Positions 44,618 to 57,849 of a stretch of DNA of 64,000 nucleotides are shown here, piece by piece. The translations under genes and the position numbers were made by a program. Position 1 is the first letter of the stretch. Each line of letters opens with the position of its first letter. Origin of the DNA: Eudorina sp. 2006-703-Eu-15 (Eukaryota; Chlorophyta; Chlorophyceae; Chlamydomonadales; Volvocaceae); assembly GCA_003117195.1 (NCBI GenBank), contig BDSI01000011.1:1094135-1158134 (forward strand). Direction: 5' to 3'. Below the pieces are notes generated by a model, which was not told where the DNA came from, did no database searches, and worked only from the letters and a program-made list of their open reading frames with translations.

Positions 44618-45199
44618 TTACAGCACGCGCACTCGCATGCACGCACCCATATACATACACATCCGCATAAGCGCCCCATGCACACACCCACACCCAGCTC
44701 CCCAATCGAGAGCCCACCGCCACCACCACCACCACCACCACAGCGCACGGAAGCTGCCCCGTAGCGCATGACATGCCGCCATCGCCGCCGCTGATGGGGA
44801 GGGGATACCGGAAACTGGTCGACATGTGGGGAGGGCAGCGCAGCGGAGAGCTTGGGGCACCAGCAGCAGCAGCGCTCCAGCCCACGACACACGCACCGAG
44901 CGCCGCAGCGGCCCCCGACCTGCTCTCGGCACAGCCACGGTTGCGCTTCCCTCAGCCTGCGCTGTCGCCTCCAACCAAGCGCTGACCGATCCGTCGACTG
45001 CCACGCCGGCGCCTACCCGTCTATCTTCAGTGGCAGAAGCAACCCCGCGCGCGTGCTAGGTAGGTGTGACCGGGCTCGTTTCTGGGCTCGTTCCTCGTTT
45101 TACGTCCCCGCCCCCCGCGCCTGGCAGAGCCCCCGGTTTGGTAACGAGCCGCCAGGCGACGCAGCAGCAGCAGCGAACCGCCAGCCGCCTCACCCCGCC
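44618..45199 (-). other. Putative 3' UTR of LF4
   Basis: Downstream of the LF4 stop. A minus-strand TGTAA signal is at 44618-44622. A short CCA-repeat lies at ~44720-44740 (plus sense). No coding signal was seen. Confidence 0.45.
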
Positions 45200-48100
45200 T
45201 CACGCGCCTCGCCGCAAGCTGCCGCCATTCATCACCCCGCCCGGGCCCTTGCCGGGGCCTCCAAGTGGGTCCCCGGCGATGCGCGCGCTGCCCAACGACG
45301 GCAGGTGCGGCTGGCCCGCGCCGGGCCCGCCGGCGTGCCCCCCCAGCTGTTGCTGCTGCTGCAGCATGCCGGCCAAGGGACCGTTCAGGACCGAGTTGGT
45401 GGGGGCGTTGGAGGCGCCGCGCGCGGTCATGGAGCCCAGCTTCAGGGGAGGTGGGAGAAGGCCCGCGCGCCGGCCCTCGTTGGTGATGCCGTCGCCGCCG
45501 CCGCCGAGCGCGTTGCCGCCGACGTTGTACCGCGTCACGCCCGGCGGCAGCGGTGCCCCCGAGGCGGCGGCGCCGCCGCCGGCAACGCTACTGGACGCAG
45601 GCGGCCGAAGGTGGTCGAAGTTGATGGAGGCCATGACGCCATTGGCGGCGCCGCCACCGCCGCCGCCGTCGGCCTGCCCGAAATTCGACACTCGGCGCGT
45701 AGGCTGCGGCGACGCCCCCGACGCGCCGGGGCTGACGGCGCCCGAGGGCCCCTGCGGCGGCTTGCCGCTGTAGGTCCGGATGGGGCCGGGGGCGACACCG
45801 GACGGAGGGTGCTGCAACCCCGGCAGCGGCGTGCCGCCGCCTCCGCCGCCGGGCTTTATCGACGGCGGCGCCAACAATGTGAGCGACGCGCCGATGGTCG
45901 CGCCGGCGTTCAAGATGCTGTTGCCGCCGCCGGCCGCGCCGCCGGGCCCTAGGGTGGGCAGGTGCCCGGCCCCGGCGAAGGAGTTGCCGCGGGGCAGCAG
46001 CTGCGAGAGCGGCGGGCTCAGGTTGAGGTTGAGGTTCATGGAGGAGAGCGCGCCGGCGGGCGGCTGGGCCGCGGTCACCACGCCCTTGGCCTGGTCCGGG
46101 TTGTCTGCGCGAGGGCGGGGCGGGAGGGTGAAGGTGAGGGAGTTCGTGGGAACATCCGAGGGCAAGTGCTGTGGGCGTTTGAACGAGCGTGTGTGTAGCG
46201 AGAAACCCCTGGTGCCCCACCCTCCGATCATCCCCCAACAAAATAATACAAGGGTAACGCCCACGCTACGCGCAATCTTTGTCGGAGATCAGCATCGGCT
46301 TGACTCGGTCGGCTCGAAACATGGCCGGCATGTGGGGGCGGTTGCAGTGGTTTGGTTCTTCTCATCTTCTGGCAACCAAGCATCCTGCCCCACCCTTCCT
46401 TGCACACGCCCTCGAGAGTCTCGAGTCGAGATGGTGCACCACAACCACAACTGCACATGTGGTGCAGCCCTCCGCAGACGTGTGGGGACACGCAAGCACA
46501 CGTCGCGGCCCCCGCGTCCTCCTCCTCCCCCTCCTCCTCGTCCTCCCCTCCCCTCCCCGCCCGGCCCTAGCGCCCTACCCTGCTGCCGCAGCGGCGGCGC
46601 CGTCTCCGCCCACGTCTTGGGCGCCCTCATGCCGTTGCGGTCCTCGAGCACCGCCGCGTCCTTGCCGGGGTTGGTAACCCCGTGTGAGTTGGGCCGCTGG
46701 TCCAGCGACATGGGCGAGTTGGACACGGGCAGTGCGGGCCGCACCCCCACGGCGAAGTAGGGGTGCTGCAGCGCCTGCACCGCCGTGGGGCGCTTGTTGG
46801 GGTCCCACTGGCACAGCTGCGTCATCAGGTCGATGGCCTCGGGGCAGGCGTTGGTGATGATCTTGTTGAGCGGCGTGGTCGCGAACTGGGGGAACCTGCG
46901 GTCGTGCGGTCGGCCATCCATGGTACGTACGGTCATGGCACGTTCGGTCAGGGCACACGAGCGTGTAGCAAGGCAGGGCGGAGAGCCAGTGAGGGTGGAG
47001 GCAGTAGGCAGTGCGGGTGGAGGCCGCGGGATGGGCGTTGGGTTGGGTGCTATGCCCCGCCCTTCCGGCCTGCCTAAAGTCCGCGCGGGCCCCATTCCCG
47101 CGCCAGCCCGACACCGTCCCGGCGCCTGAATCCCGCTACATTCAAACTCCCCTACCTCCCAACCGCCCTGCGCCCGAGCCCCTGACCGGTGATGCCCCGC
47201 CCCAGCGGGCCCCTCCCTCCGGCTCTCACCTGAAGTTCATGGCGGCTGCGAGCTTGAGCCCCTCCGGCCAGGTCTGCTGCGTGGGCGTGCCCATGATGGA
47301 GCAGATCTTGTAGATCTCGTCCGCCTCGCTGGTGCCCGGGAACAGCGGCCGCAGCATGTAGAGCTCCGCCATGATGGCGCCCATCGCAAACAGGTCGATG
47401 GGCGCCGAGTAGTACGGCGAGCGGAGCAGCACCTCCGGCGCGCGGTACCTGTACCGGTTCGTGACAAGCACCAGTTTTTGATGAGAAGCCCACCCATAAC
47501 CGCCCAGGCCACGCACCAGTGTAACAGTGCAACACCCCGGCACCGGCACCGGCTGGGATGAAAGGTCCACTGTTAAAGTACATCGCACACCACCACCACC
47601 ACCCCGGCCCCGCGACTTTTCCTCTGGCAGCAGCGCAGTTTGAATATGTCTGCCAATTTCCTACACCCACGGGCCCCGGCCTCGGGCCCCGGGGAACCCA
47701 CGCGCGGTGTCTCGCCCCCGGCACACCCGCAACCACGGCACGCGCGGTGCCACCCCCCGCGGCACGCATCCCCAGCCCCCCGCGTACCCGCCGTACTCAC
47801 CATCGCGTGGACACGTAATCGGTGTACGGCGGCCGGGATCGGATCTCCCTCGCCAACCCGAAATCCGCGATCTTGACGCTGTCCTTGCTGGCCAGAAGGT
47901 TCTCTGCGCGGTCGCAGGTGTACGGCAGTACGGCAACCAAAGCACGGGTGGGCAGGTCAGATCAGGTTCCAGCGGGACGACACAGTTCACAGAGCCATCG
48001 GACTGCGCCAACCCAGCTCGGCTTCAGCGCTCGCGTTGCGTCGAACTCAGCCTTTTGTGTCGGGACCCCGAGCATCAACAATTCACACCCTCCAGATTGG

Positions 48101-51100
48101 GCAACTAAGGGAGGCAACTTGGGTTAAATACTTGAACATGATAAATGGTAGGCAGCCCATGAATGGGTGGGCACATGGGGAAAGGAGATCCAGGGATGGC
48201 GAGATTTTCGCCGCCATTCCGGTGGGCCGGATCGACACGCAACGTGGCAGCGTGCCAGCGCCTGTCAGAACCGAACCGAACCGAGCCGAATGACTGCCAG
48301 CCGAGGCCCGGGGGGCGGCCCTTTAATGCGCCGCTGTGTGCCCTTCTCCGGGGGTGCCGCTCGCGCGCGGCCAGTTTATGGCTGCGCTGCCTGGCGTCGT
48401 GCCGGCGCGCTCGCGTTGCTCGCGTGTGTTTACTCTCCTGCAGTGGCCCCGTCGACCAACGCGGCGGTGGGCGCCCCTCATCCGTCCCCGCGGGGGCTGC
48501 CGCCCGCTGCTGCTCCTGCTGCTGCCGCCACGCGCTGCGGCGGCGGTGCGCCGGTCGCCGCAGCGCGGTCCATCACCCGCACCCCACCGCACCGCACCAC
48601 CATCCGCCGCGACCCGACCCAGGCCCGGGCCCGCACGGTCACGTGTGCGCGCTCAACCGACCCTCCCTGGCGCCTGAGCCGAATCGCCACCACACACGAG
48701 CCGCTCGTCCTGCTTGCGGCTGCTGCCAACGCCACCTGGGCGTCCCCGCTGCCCCTTTTTTGCGGCGTGGCTGCCACCAGACGCCCCCCCGCCCCCCCCA
48801 CCGTCGTCGCATCGCGCTGGAGATGCCCCCGGTACAGTAGGTTCTTCACCGGACCCTTGCCCTGGCAGCAGCGCAGTATGAACATGCCTACTTTCCTATT
48901 TCCTCATTTCCCACCCGGCACGACGAGCCAGCGTCCGCCCATGTGCCCAGGGCCTGGGCCGCACTCGGCAGCGGCCGCTGGACTGAAAGATCATCAGGTG
49001 CCTGATGCTGCTTTCAACCATGAAGCGACCAGCCGGCCCACACCCGTCTCCCCCTCCCCCTCCCCCCTCGGAGGAAAGCCCTGTATTCGCGCGGGGCCGC
49101 TGTGGGGCTCGGAAAGGGCGGATGGCAGCGCCTCCTCCACCCGCTGCGCTGCGCTCCAGTCCGCCGCTAGGATTGCCTCCACAACGCGCGGAAAACGTCG
49201 CGGCGACTTAACCGCGCGACTGACGGGGTGCTTCAGGTCGTCCGGTGGGTCGGCCCCGGGACTCAACCCACATGCACGCCCCAACATGGCTGTAGATACG
49301 GTAGCTGCTGTGATGGGATGCTCTTGGGTTCCGAGCTGAAGCGGTCTGTCTGCCAGTCTGCTTTCGCGGCTGCGGCTGCCGCCACGCAGTCGGTGGCGCT
49401 GCGGGCTGGCTCCAGGGACACCCGGCCGGCCCCTCCCGGGGACCACGCTCGCTCCAGGTCGGGCCTTGCCGCCACCCCAGCAGGGCTCCCCCCGTCGATG
49501 CTGCTGCGCGGAGGCCTCCCGGGAGTACCTCTGAGCCAGCGCCTCACATGGCTGCCGGATGTCCGGGCGGCTCATGTGCGACGCGAGCAGCGGCGCAGCC
49601 AGGGGTCCCAACATACGTCCGAGCCTGGCTGAGACTGCGACCGGAGAGAGAGAGAGAGAGAGAGAGCGCCCGTCCGACAGCCGGGCGCCCGACGACGTTT
49701 CGAGCGCCGCGTCCCTGGAGCACCTCAGCCGCGCCAAGCCACACGCCATCGTCGCCATGTCTCATGACGAAGCTGGACTGCTGCCCATCCGGCCAGACTG
49801 CACCGTCTGATTCGTTCGCTGGCGGGACGCTTCCGGGGGACGCCGCCGAAGGGCGGCGCCGGGCGGGGGCCCGAGAGGACACGGTTCCGGAGCCGCGCCG
49901 AGATGTGACGGTTCCTCTTGGCGGCCGCGAAGGTACGGTGCTTTGAATGCCCGTCACATCATCTTGGCGGCCGCGAAGGTAGGGTTACGAATGCCCGTCG
50001 CACGCACATGTGCGGGGTCCGTCGCCAGGGGGCTGCAGGGAGCGCTGCTTCCGGTTCCCAGACCTCCCGCGCTCTCGTTTCTTGCGCTTCCGCCATCCAT
50101 ATCCCACGCCGGCCCAGTGCCGAATAGCAGCTGCACCCTCGACCGCTCTGAGGCCTTGCTGTCCTGCTATTGAGGTGTGTGCTGCTGAGCCGCGCTTTGA
50201 CTGCCGCGAGGCACCTCGCGCACCGTTTCCTCCCCTGACCCTGACCCCGTCCCACCCCGTCGCTGTATCCTTCCGCCCCTCCGCGCAGGTTCGTTTTCTC
50301 CTGGCCCGCTGCGCCGCCTTTGTTCAACCCTGACCCCGCGCTAAACCCGCTCCACCCCTGCTCCGCTCCTGCCACCCAATACCCCTGCCCGCCGCGCCCC
50401 CGTTCAGCCCAAGGACAACACCTCCATGCGATACGCTGACCCCCCAGCGATACGCCGACTACTGCTGCGCACAGCTACCCACCCAGCTACCCACCCGGCT
50501 TCATGTCGCGGTGGAAGAAGCCATGTTTATGGATGTAGGCCAGCCCCTGGAATATCTGGTAGCACCAGTTGCGAACCCGTGACTCCGGTATGAACTTGTC
50601 TCGGTCTTTCGTGAGCTGGTACACGTTACACTCCTGCAGCCGTTGCCCATCGTGAGGGAGCACGGCGCATCACACAACAAAAGCAGACGCCAGTCAGGCC
50701 CGGGCGGCGACAAGGCACACAGGGTGGGGCCGCGGAGGAGGACGAGCCCCGCCGAGCCCCGACAGGCCCTGAGTTTCCTAAGCCCCCGCTCTCCAAGTTG
50801 ATGGCCAACGCCGGCGGTCCAAGATGATGATGACGCTCTAGCCAGTAGCCACAAATCGATGTCGCAGGCCTCTCGCGCTCTCGCGCGCCCAGGCCTGGAC
50901 GGTTCGTCTGCTGCTGATGTATCACCTCCCCGGACCCTGCGGCCCGTGCCCGTCTTCGACCTCCACACGGCACCGAAAAAGGGATGCCGCGAACCCATCT
51001 CCGCCCCGCCTCCCTCCCCCACAGCAGGGCGCCCCGCCTGCAATCGCCCACAGCGATCCGAGCCTCCCCGCCTAGCGGGTGTGTGTGCGGGTGACAGCTC

Positions 51101-51891
51101 CAGGATCTAGACCCGACCGTTTTTCTCGTCACAACGCCGCGTATCCCGGACCCACCAGGTACTCGAACACGAAGAACAGCTCGTCATTCTCGCGAATGAC
51201 CTCCTTCAGCTTGATGATGCAGGGGTGGTTCAGCTTCCGGAGCGACTTGACCTCGCGCAGGTTCATGCATTCCTCCCAGGAATAGAACTTGCGCTTCATC
51301 TTCTTAATGGCGACCTACGGCGGCCGGAGAGAGAGCGGGTCGCAGACCGTGCCGCGGCTGTTGGGACGCGCCCCCATTCCCCTCGGCAAAGCCCTCGCCC
51401 TAACCCTCCCCTTCAAGGACACGGCATTCGGGGGCAGAAGCAACATCGACCGGAGGACCCGCTTTTGGGGGCACAGGCCGGCCCTGGTGTGCCTAGCGGG
51501 GCACCGTGGCCTGGCCGAGGGCCCAGGGATGGTTCCTCCAGAAGCACCGCCACGCGCTCCACCCTAGTTGCATGCCGTATCTGGCTCACCACTTCATTGG
51601 TCTGCCGGTTGATGGCTTTCCACACCGTGCCGTACGTGCCATCGCCCAACTGCTTCACCACCTTGTATCTGTGTGCAGGAGAGGAGGGGTACAAACAGCG
51701 TCGCGCACCGCCCGAGAGCGGTGAGGGTTGCTTCGAGCAACGTCGAGAGGGACCAGGGGCTGGGGAGAGACGGGGGGCTGCTGTGCGAAGGTGGGTCACT
51801 GCCGAACGGGCCGCGGGGTGCCGCCGCACGCTCCCAGCGACCTTCACGCGGTCCGGCATACCGGGACCGCGGCAGGAACGGACCTGTTCAT
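45200..51891 (-). CDS. LF4: LF4 flagellar-length protein kinase (MOK/RCK family)
   Basis: Eight exons on the minus strand (51891-51884, 51668-51590, 51314-51156, 50633-50495, 47903-47801, 47448-47230, 46895-46579, 46104-45200) join in frame to 642 aa. The first coding exon is only 8 nt (ATG AAC AG), giving [16 protein letters not shown]. Kinase landmarks are GDGTYGTV (glycine loop), VAIKKM (ATP-binding Lys), HRDMKPEN (catalytic loop), DFG, the TDY activation-loop motif characteristic of the LF4/MOK/MAK group, APEVLL, and the final [13 protein letters not shown]. The C-terminal ~340 residues are Gly/Pro/Ser-rich and disordered. In Chlamydomonas LF4 is a flagellar MAPK-like kinase whose loss gives over-long flagella; the same role is inferred here. 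Intron 4 is unusually long (2.6 kb). The gene is divergent from RPL34 with 447 bp between start codons. Confidence 0.93.
49652..49672. repeat. (GA)n microsatellite in LF4 intron 4
   Basis: About ten uninterrupted GA units inside the 2.6-kb intron between the HRDMKP and DFG exons. The rest of that intron shows no gene. Confidence 0.9.
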
Positions 51892-52338
51892 GCTCTTAGA
51901 TGACTATCAGCTCCAGCATGTATTTCAAAACTCCAACCGCGCCCGAGGGCGCAGGGCTGCGCCAGGGTAACTTCTAGTGCATGTACGCTTAAGCTTGGGC
52001 ACTCTCGATAAGCGGATTGAGTTATGGGTTTCCTAAAGAGACAAACGAAACGTTCCTCTACTATCTATTAACTTTGTGGTATCTGAACGTTTTTGGTCGG
52101 TCAGAGATAAGTGCGGAGAATGTATCGCGGAGCGCCTCTCCACTTAACATGCAAAATCTTAGCCCAATAGGTAACTACTTTTTGTTTTCCAACAACGCAG
52201 TTCCAGTCCTCGCTGGTCCAAGCACAAGAGAGTGCTCCGTACAGGTCGAGGGAGGTCGTGCACATTTCTGGGTCTTTGCAACCCGAGCAAGCCCTTTCTC
52301 ACCCCTTCCGAATTAGGTGTGTAGGCAAGCCTTCCGAA
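51892..52338. promoter_or_regulatory. Shared bidirectional promoter region, LF4 / RPL34
   Basis: 447 bp separate two divergent start codons, and both 5' UTRs must lie within it. It is less GC-rich than its surroundings (for example around 52010-52080). No TATA box or named element could be identified with confidence. Confidence 0.6.
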
Positions 52339-54879
52339 ATGGCGCCTCGTCTGACCTACCGCCGGCGCCACAGCTACCACACCAAGTCCAATGCCTGCCG
52401 GATTGTGAAGACACCAGGTGCGGCCTTTGGCTGCAATATCAAATAGTAGTAGATTTTTCTTTCCACGAGCATGCTTATTGATCACGAGAAATGTGTTGGA
52501 CTTGGACGCCGCATTCTCGCAGGCGGCCGGCTGGTGTACCAGTACAAGAAGAAGCAGGAGAGCCACCCGAAGTGCGCTGTTAGCGGTGCCCGGCTCCACG
52601 GCGTAAGTTACTGTTCATTGCGTTGGCTGGGGGCGGCTGGTCAGGGAATGGCGGCCCATTTGCTACAAACGACGCACTTTATATTCCGTATTATGACGTG
52701 CCGGGAGTCTTATATATCTCAACATTATTATAATCAAGCGCCCTTGGTTTTCGGTCGCGCAGTTCGCTGCGGTGCCGCACACCCAGCTGCACACGCTGCC
52801 CAAGCGCGCGAAGAAGGTCAACCGCGTCTACGGCGGGCACCTGTCGCACAAGATTGTGAAGGAGAGGTGAGGTGAAATGTAGTGGCGGGGTGCTTGAGAG
52901 TAGGCGCGAAGGGCACCGAGCGATGGCCAGACGGATGGACACGGCCGGTATGCTCAGCGCAGGACAGGACCGGGTACTGAATCTTGTGACACGGTGTTGC
53001 GCCCTGCAGGATCATCCGTGCGTTCCTGATCGAGGAGCAGAAGATCGTCAAGAAGGTACGGGGGTGTGCGGTGACACGCCTTAGTGTGCCGGGTGACACG
53101 CCTTAGTGTGCCGGGTGGCACGCCTTAGTGTGCCGGGTGGCACGCCTTAGTGTGCCGGGTGGCACGCCTTAGTGTGCCGGGTGGCACGCCTTAGTGTGCC
53201 GGGTGGCACGCCTTAGTGTGCCGGGTGGCACGGCTGGATGCGACGTTGATAAGGGAAGGGTTCGGGGGGACAGGCTATCAACCAAGCGTCGGAACACTGT
53301 GGCGCAGTGCGGCCAGCCGTGCCGCACTCAACCGTGGTCCTATCGCCGAACGACGCAGCAACAACAGTCAGGGAGCTGAGCAGCGGCAGCAGCAGCTGCA
53401 CGACCTTACGCGGACTGACCGCAATATCGCGGAGTCTTGTTTGGGGGCTTGGCACGGTCTGCGCAGAAACCCAGCTTCATGTGGATCGGAGTTGCCCCCG
53501 GATTGGAGAGCTGGTTGGGCACCTGCAGCGCCGGACGCAGCAGCTATGGCGTGGTGGGAAGCGCTGCTGCACCTGCTGATCTGGGTTGGGAGCCGCTTCT
53601 CACAGCGAACACTCCATCGCTGGGCGATGGAAGGTTGCCGCAGGCAGCCACAAGCAGGTTATCCTAAGAGTCAAGAGTGGCCCGTCAGCCTTCCTTTGAA
53701 CGGAACCTGGGTTCGGAAGTTGCGGGGGAAGCATTTCGGACTGAGGCGCAGGTCCTGGCAGCTCGGTGCGGATCAGCCAACCTCCGTGGCCTTCTTGTCC
53801 AGAACTCCTCAACGCAGAACAGCGCACATGTGCACCGTCTCGGGGGACTGAGGACTGAGGCAGGCTTTTGGGCGTGACCCAGATCAGCACTGGAAAAGCA
53901 GAACTGACCTGTGTTTGTGGTCGGGGCTGAAGAGACGGTGCAAAAGCATGTGCGCATGCAGTTGTGCGTGGCCTTGCTGTGGCAGCTGTGGGTCTTCATC
54001 CCTGCAGCTGCCCGCTGCGTGCACCTGCAACATGTGATATCACTAGCGCGGACCGTGCTCATTGATTACAGCGGCAGCCACAGCAGCAATAAATCACGGA
54101 ACCACGAACAGCCTTCGACGGTTCAGGATGTTGGGTCTGAGTGGGTTTGCCGCAGTGTACACACGTCTTTTACAGCAGTCGAGCGCTGGCTTGGGTGCAC
54201 ACGTTCCTTATGTCTGTGAACCGGGGTGGGGCTGAGTGCACGAGGCATGCTGATCATTTATCACGATAGCTTGTATTCGATTAGGGGTTACTCATGGCTA
54301 AATACAGGAAAGGGCGACCTAGTTGTGAAGGGATTGTTCACGGGGGATGCCTGGTCACCTTGCCTTGTCGACGAGACGGAACGCGGAGGGTCCATTCCCG
54401 GTGCAACATCATGCGGCGGATTGGGGCCTTCTCGGAATGGGGGTTGCAGAACGCGGGGTGCACACACCGCGGCTCTTCCCATCCGGAATCAATGGATACT
54501 GTCTCGCTGAGTTCGGGTATGTTTCAGGAATGCGGTAGATGGTGAAGGATGGCTTCGGACGGATCGATGATTGGGGACCGTACGGCTGCTGGTCCGCGCC
54601 CTTGGAAAGAGCGGGCCCTGTTATTGCTGTTGGTACACTGTTTGGATGATGGAGATCGGGCCGTGATACTGTGGCTGTGCCGGGTGCCGTATCCCTCACA
54701 GCTGCTCACATGTTGATTCCCTCCTTGCAAGCTCTCACCTGCATGAGACCCTGCGCGGCCTGATGTTGACCGTCTTTCTTGTGCTCCGCCCCGTCGCCGT
54801 TGCCACGCATTTGTGCATCCCGGTCTGTCCGCAGGTCCTCAAGCTCCAGAAGGCGCAGGAGAAGAAGGCCGCCAAGTAG
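52339..54879 (+). CDS. RPL34: 60S ribosomal protein L34 (eL34)
   Basis: Five exons (52339-52417, 52523-52602, 52763-52866, 53010-53055, 54835-54879) join in frame to 117 aa, the usual eL34 length. The protein starts MAPRLTYRRRHSYHTKSN and contains RIVKTPGGRLVYQYKKK, KCAVSGARLHG, KRAKKVNRVYGGHLS, RAFLIEEQKIVKK and VLKLQKAQEKKAAK. eL34 is a structural component of the cytosolic large subunit. The last intron (53056-54834, ~1.8 kb) is unusually long for a ribosomal protein gene and contains a 22-bp minisatellite. A TGTAA poly(A)-type signal lies at 54914-54918. Confidence 0.97.
53066..53235 (+). repeat. 22-bp minisatellite in RPL34 intron 4, 7-8 copies
   Basis: Unit GGCACGCCTTAGTGTGCC plus GGGT, near-perfect, with early units carrying GACACGCC. 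GGCAC and GTGCC within each unit are complementary, so each repeat can form a small RNA hairpin. The remainder of the intron (53236-54834) shows no supported gene. Confidence 0.95.
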
Positions 54880-57849
54880 GCGACCGGCTCGCGGCGACCT
54901 CGTCCATTCGTGATGTAACACACCATCGGCGCGCTTGCCCCCGCGCGGTCTCTTTTTCCCTATGAAATCCCACTTGTTGCGCACGCGCTTGTGGCCAGCC
55001 GTGGGATCTGTCCGGGCAGCAAAATGCGAGAGGCGATATGTGTAAAGCAGTACACTGTCGTACAGTACGGCGGAGCGAGCGGGCAGTTCGAGCGGGCGCT
55101 GCAGAGGCATGGGTGGGTGGAGGTACACGTGCGCATCGTATCACGGATCCTGCAGATGGATTCCCACAACCGAGTTGGCGCCACCATGTCGGAAGGGGGG
55201 CCCTCGTGTCTATTGCATTGCAGCTACGGCACTGGCAGCGCAGATGATAAGTATTTACACGTCCACGTCGTCTTATGCTTGGCAACACCGGGCAACACAT
55301 CGAAGAAAGACCACGAGCAGCCAATCGCGGCGTTCCTCTCTGTTCCGATTCAAGAGCGCATTAGTGCACGGTACTAGTCCCTAGATTTTCCAATTTTCCC
55401 GACCGTCACGCCACTGGGTTTGCACACGAGATGACTTGGACACCAATTTGACACTGGGCATTATTAAGCAGCCCGGACATCATCACCTACCTACAGCAAT
55501 CCATCCCATGCACGCGAGCCATCGCACGGAAAGTTGCCCATCACTAACGCACCCAGGGAAAGCGGCGCCCGCCGACATAACCGAGACGGGTCGGGTCGAG
55601 TACATAAAGCCATCGCAGCGGCGGACAGGTCACCTGCAATGGAGGCGGCAGAGCGGGAGGCGGCGGACCTAGGGGCCCCCGACCATACGCCCAGAAACTA
55701 CTCAAAACCGGCATCCGCACTTTTAACGGGCCATGCTATCTGAATGAACGAACGAATTTCACCAAACGAACGGACTCCAATAAACGAACGAACTCCCAAC
55801 GAACCTGAATGGGCACCAGCACCCGTGACAACCAACGGCGTGAGAAGCCGCACCACCAGGCACGCGCAAGCGCACGTTCCGGAAAAGCAAAGCGAGACTT
55901 CGACCCGCGGCCACGCGGCCTGCAGCCGCCGGCCGCCTAATCCGCCCGGATCACCCACGGCTCTCCAACGAACGCAGCCGACCCCCTGCAGCGGCATCTG
56001 GAGTTCCACACACCCTCCTTGGTTTGGGTCAGGCGGGTCTCTTCTCGAAACACACCCTCATTCTTAAAACATTCGGCGGATGAATATTGGGCGGATGAAT
56101 ATGCCTCTTGTCACCGATGACCTGCAACATCATTAATAATAACTCTTGGGGAACAATGTCGTACAAGTGTACGGCGCTTACTGCGGTCGCATCGTAACTC
56201 ATTCTACGGATCATCGATTACGTGAGAGCACACCCAGGTACGCGTCTGCGCTCAACCACGGTAGCGTCGCATGCACACACGCATACTTGGTTTGGGTCGG
56301 GCGGGTCTCTTATTTAAACACACACACGCACGCAGCCGCACGCTGTAACGCGCCGTGTTACACACGCTCTGCATTGTTCGGAGCGCAAACGCATCATCGC
56401 AACAATCGACCCCTGCTGATCAGGACCCCTGCTAATCAGAACCCGGCAGCAGCCTGATCTGTCTGGGCCCTGCGCTTCCGGCCCAGTCGCACACATCTGC
56501 ACACATCTGCACCCACACATACACCCGCACCCACACCCAAGACGCCTCATTGAATGCGCACACGCATGCTGCTGTCGGGCGCTGCCATGGCCATCGCACA
56601 TCATCACGCAGACTGCCTTGTCTACCGAAGGAGCAAAAATGCTGCGTTCGTCTCGCGGAACAGTTCTTTTTAATCGCATCACGGTAAACACACATCCACA
56701 TCGATACCGACTCACACACGGCCAATGTGGTGACTCAGTTAAGAAGAAAAATAGAAATTTTAGCTCTGCCTGCGGCGAAGCATTTATAAGGAATGGCACC
56801 CGGCGCGGTGCGGTGCGCTGCAGCTTGGGTACGGTGTCATCATAACCGTCAGATAACCGTCAGATAACCCCGTCACATAACCTGGGCCTAACATAACCGG
56901 AACCCCACCATCCGTGAGCGCGGTTGGCTTCCGGTTCGAAATCACGTCACCCGCCCCCCTTATTGCCCCCGCAGAGAGACCTCGGTGCCCGCGGCTTGTC
57001 GTCCGCAGTGGATACAAGGGCCTCCCGCCGGGTCAGCGCAGTTCGCATCGGACTACCCACCCTACCGATTGGTGGTGTAACATATCATTAATAATAGGTG
57101 GGGCCGGGGCTTGAGGCTGTCACCGACGACCCGCGGGGTCCACTGTAACATCAATAATGTAAAGTTGGAATGACAGGAACCCGAAGGATGAAGCGGGGCC
57201 ATGAAGCCGTGGGGGTGATACGGAGGACGCCTGCCTACAGGACGACCCGCTCGGCTCAGACTAAGAGGGCACGCCCACCGTTGCCACACGCCAGGCGGCG
57301 CGGACACCGCTGAAGCACCAGTAACAATAACCCGCTGAAGCAGCAGTAACAACAATAATAATAACGTTGACATTAGAAGCAATTTAACTCATATTAGCAG
57401 AAATGACATGAATAATAGTATCCGTCACCCGTGCGCAACGGTACCTCCTCGAACTCCCTCCTGCGTCCCTTGCCCTGCACCCCACGGCGTGCACGTCTCA
57501 CACAGCTCGACGAACAGGCCTGCGGTGCGCAGCCGTCGGTGAAACCCAGCGAAAGCCCCGCCTGTCCCCCCTCCCTGTCTCCCTCCAGTCCCACTCCCAT
57601 CACGCCCGGCAACCACCCAGACACCCCCACAGCTCGTACGGTATCGTACCACGTCGCGGCCAACCCGTCTGCAGCCATAGCCTAACCACCTCACCCCCTC
57701 CCCCGTCCATCTCCTACATCCTCCCCTTCACGCCTGCGGCCTGCGGCTTGCGGCTTGCTCCTTGCTCTTTGCTCTCTCCCGACCAGCCGTCCCGCCAGCG
57801 AGGGTCTCCACTCTCCAGCCCAACAGCGTGCGTGACGAAATCCGTCTCA
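54880..57849. other. Intergenic region between convergent RPL34 and truncated haemoglobin genes
   Basis: Nearly 3 kb without a recognised gene. It holds several fragments of dispersed repeats: AACATCATTAATAATAA at 56127-56143 and CCGCGGGGTCCACTGTAACA at 57130-57149. GGTTTGGGTCRGGCGGGTCTC occurs at 56021 and 56288 and recurs at ~59907 inside the haemoglobin gene. Confidence 0.6.

Noticed and set aside
53216..53851. 211-aa open frame in RPL34 intron 4
   Set aside because: It starts within the minisatellite and lacks any recognisable motif or splice context, and it lies in the intron of a clear gene.
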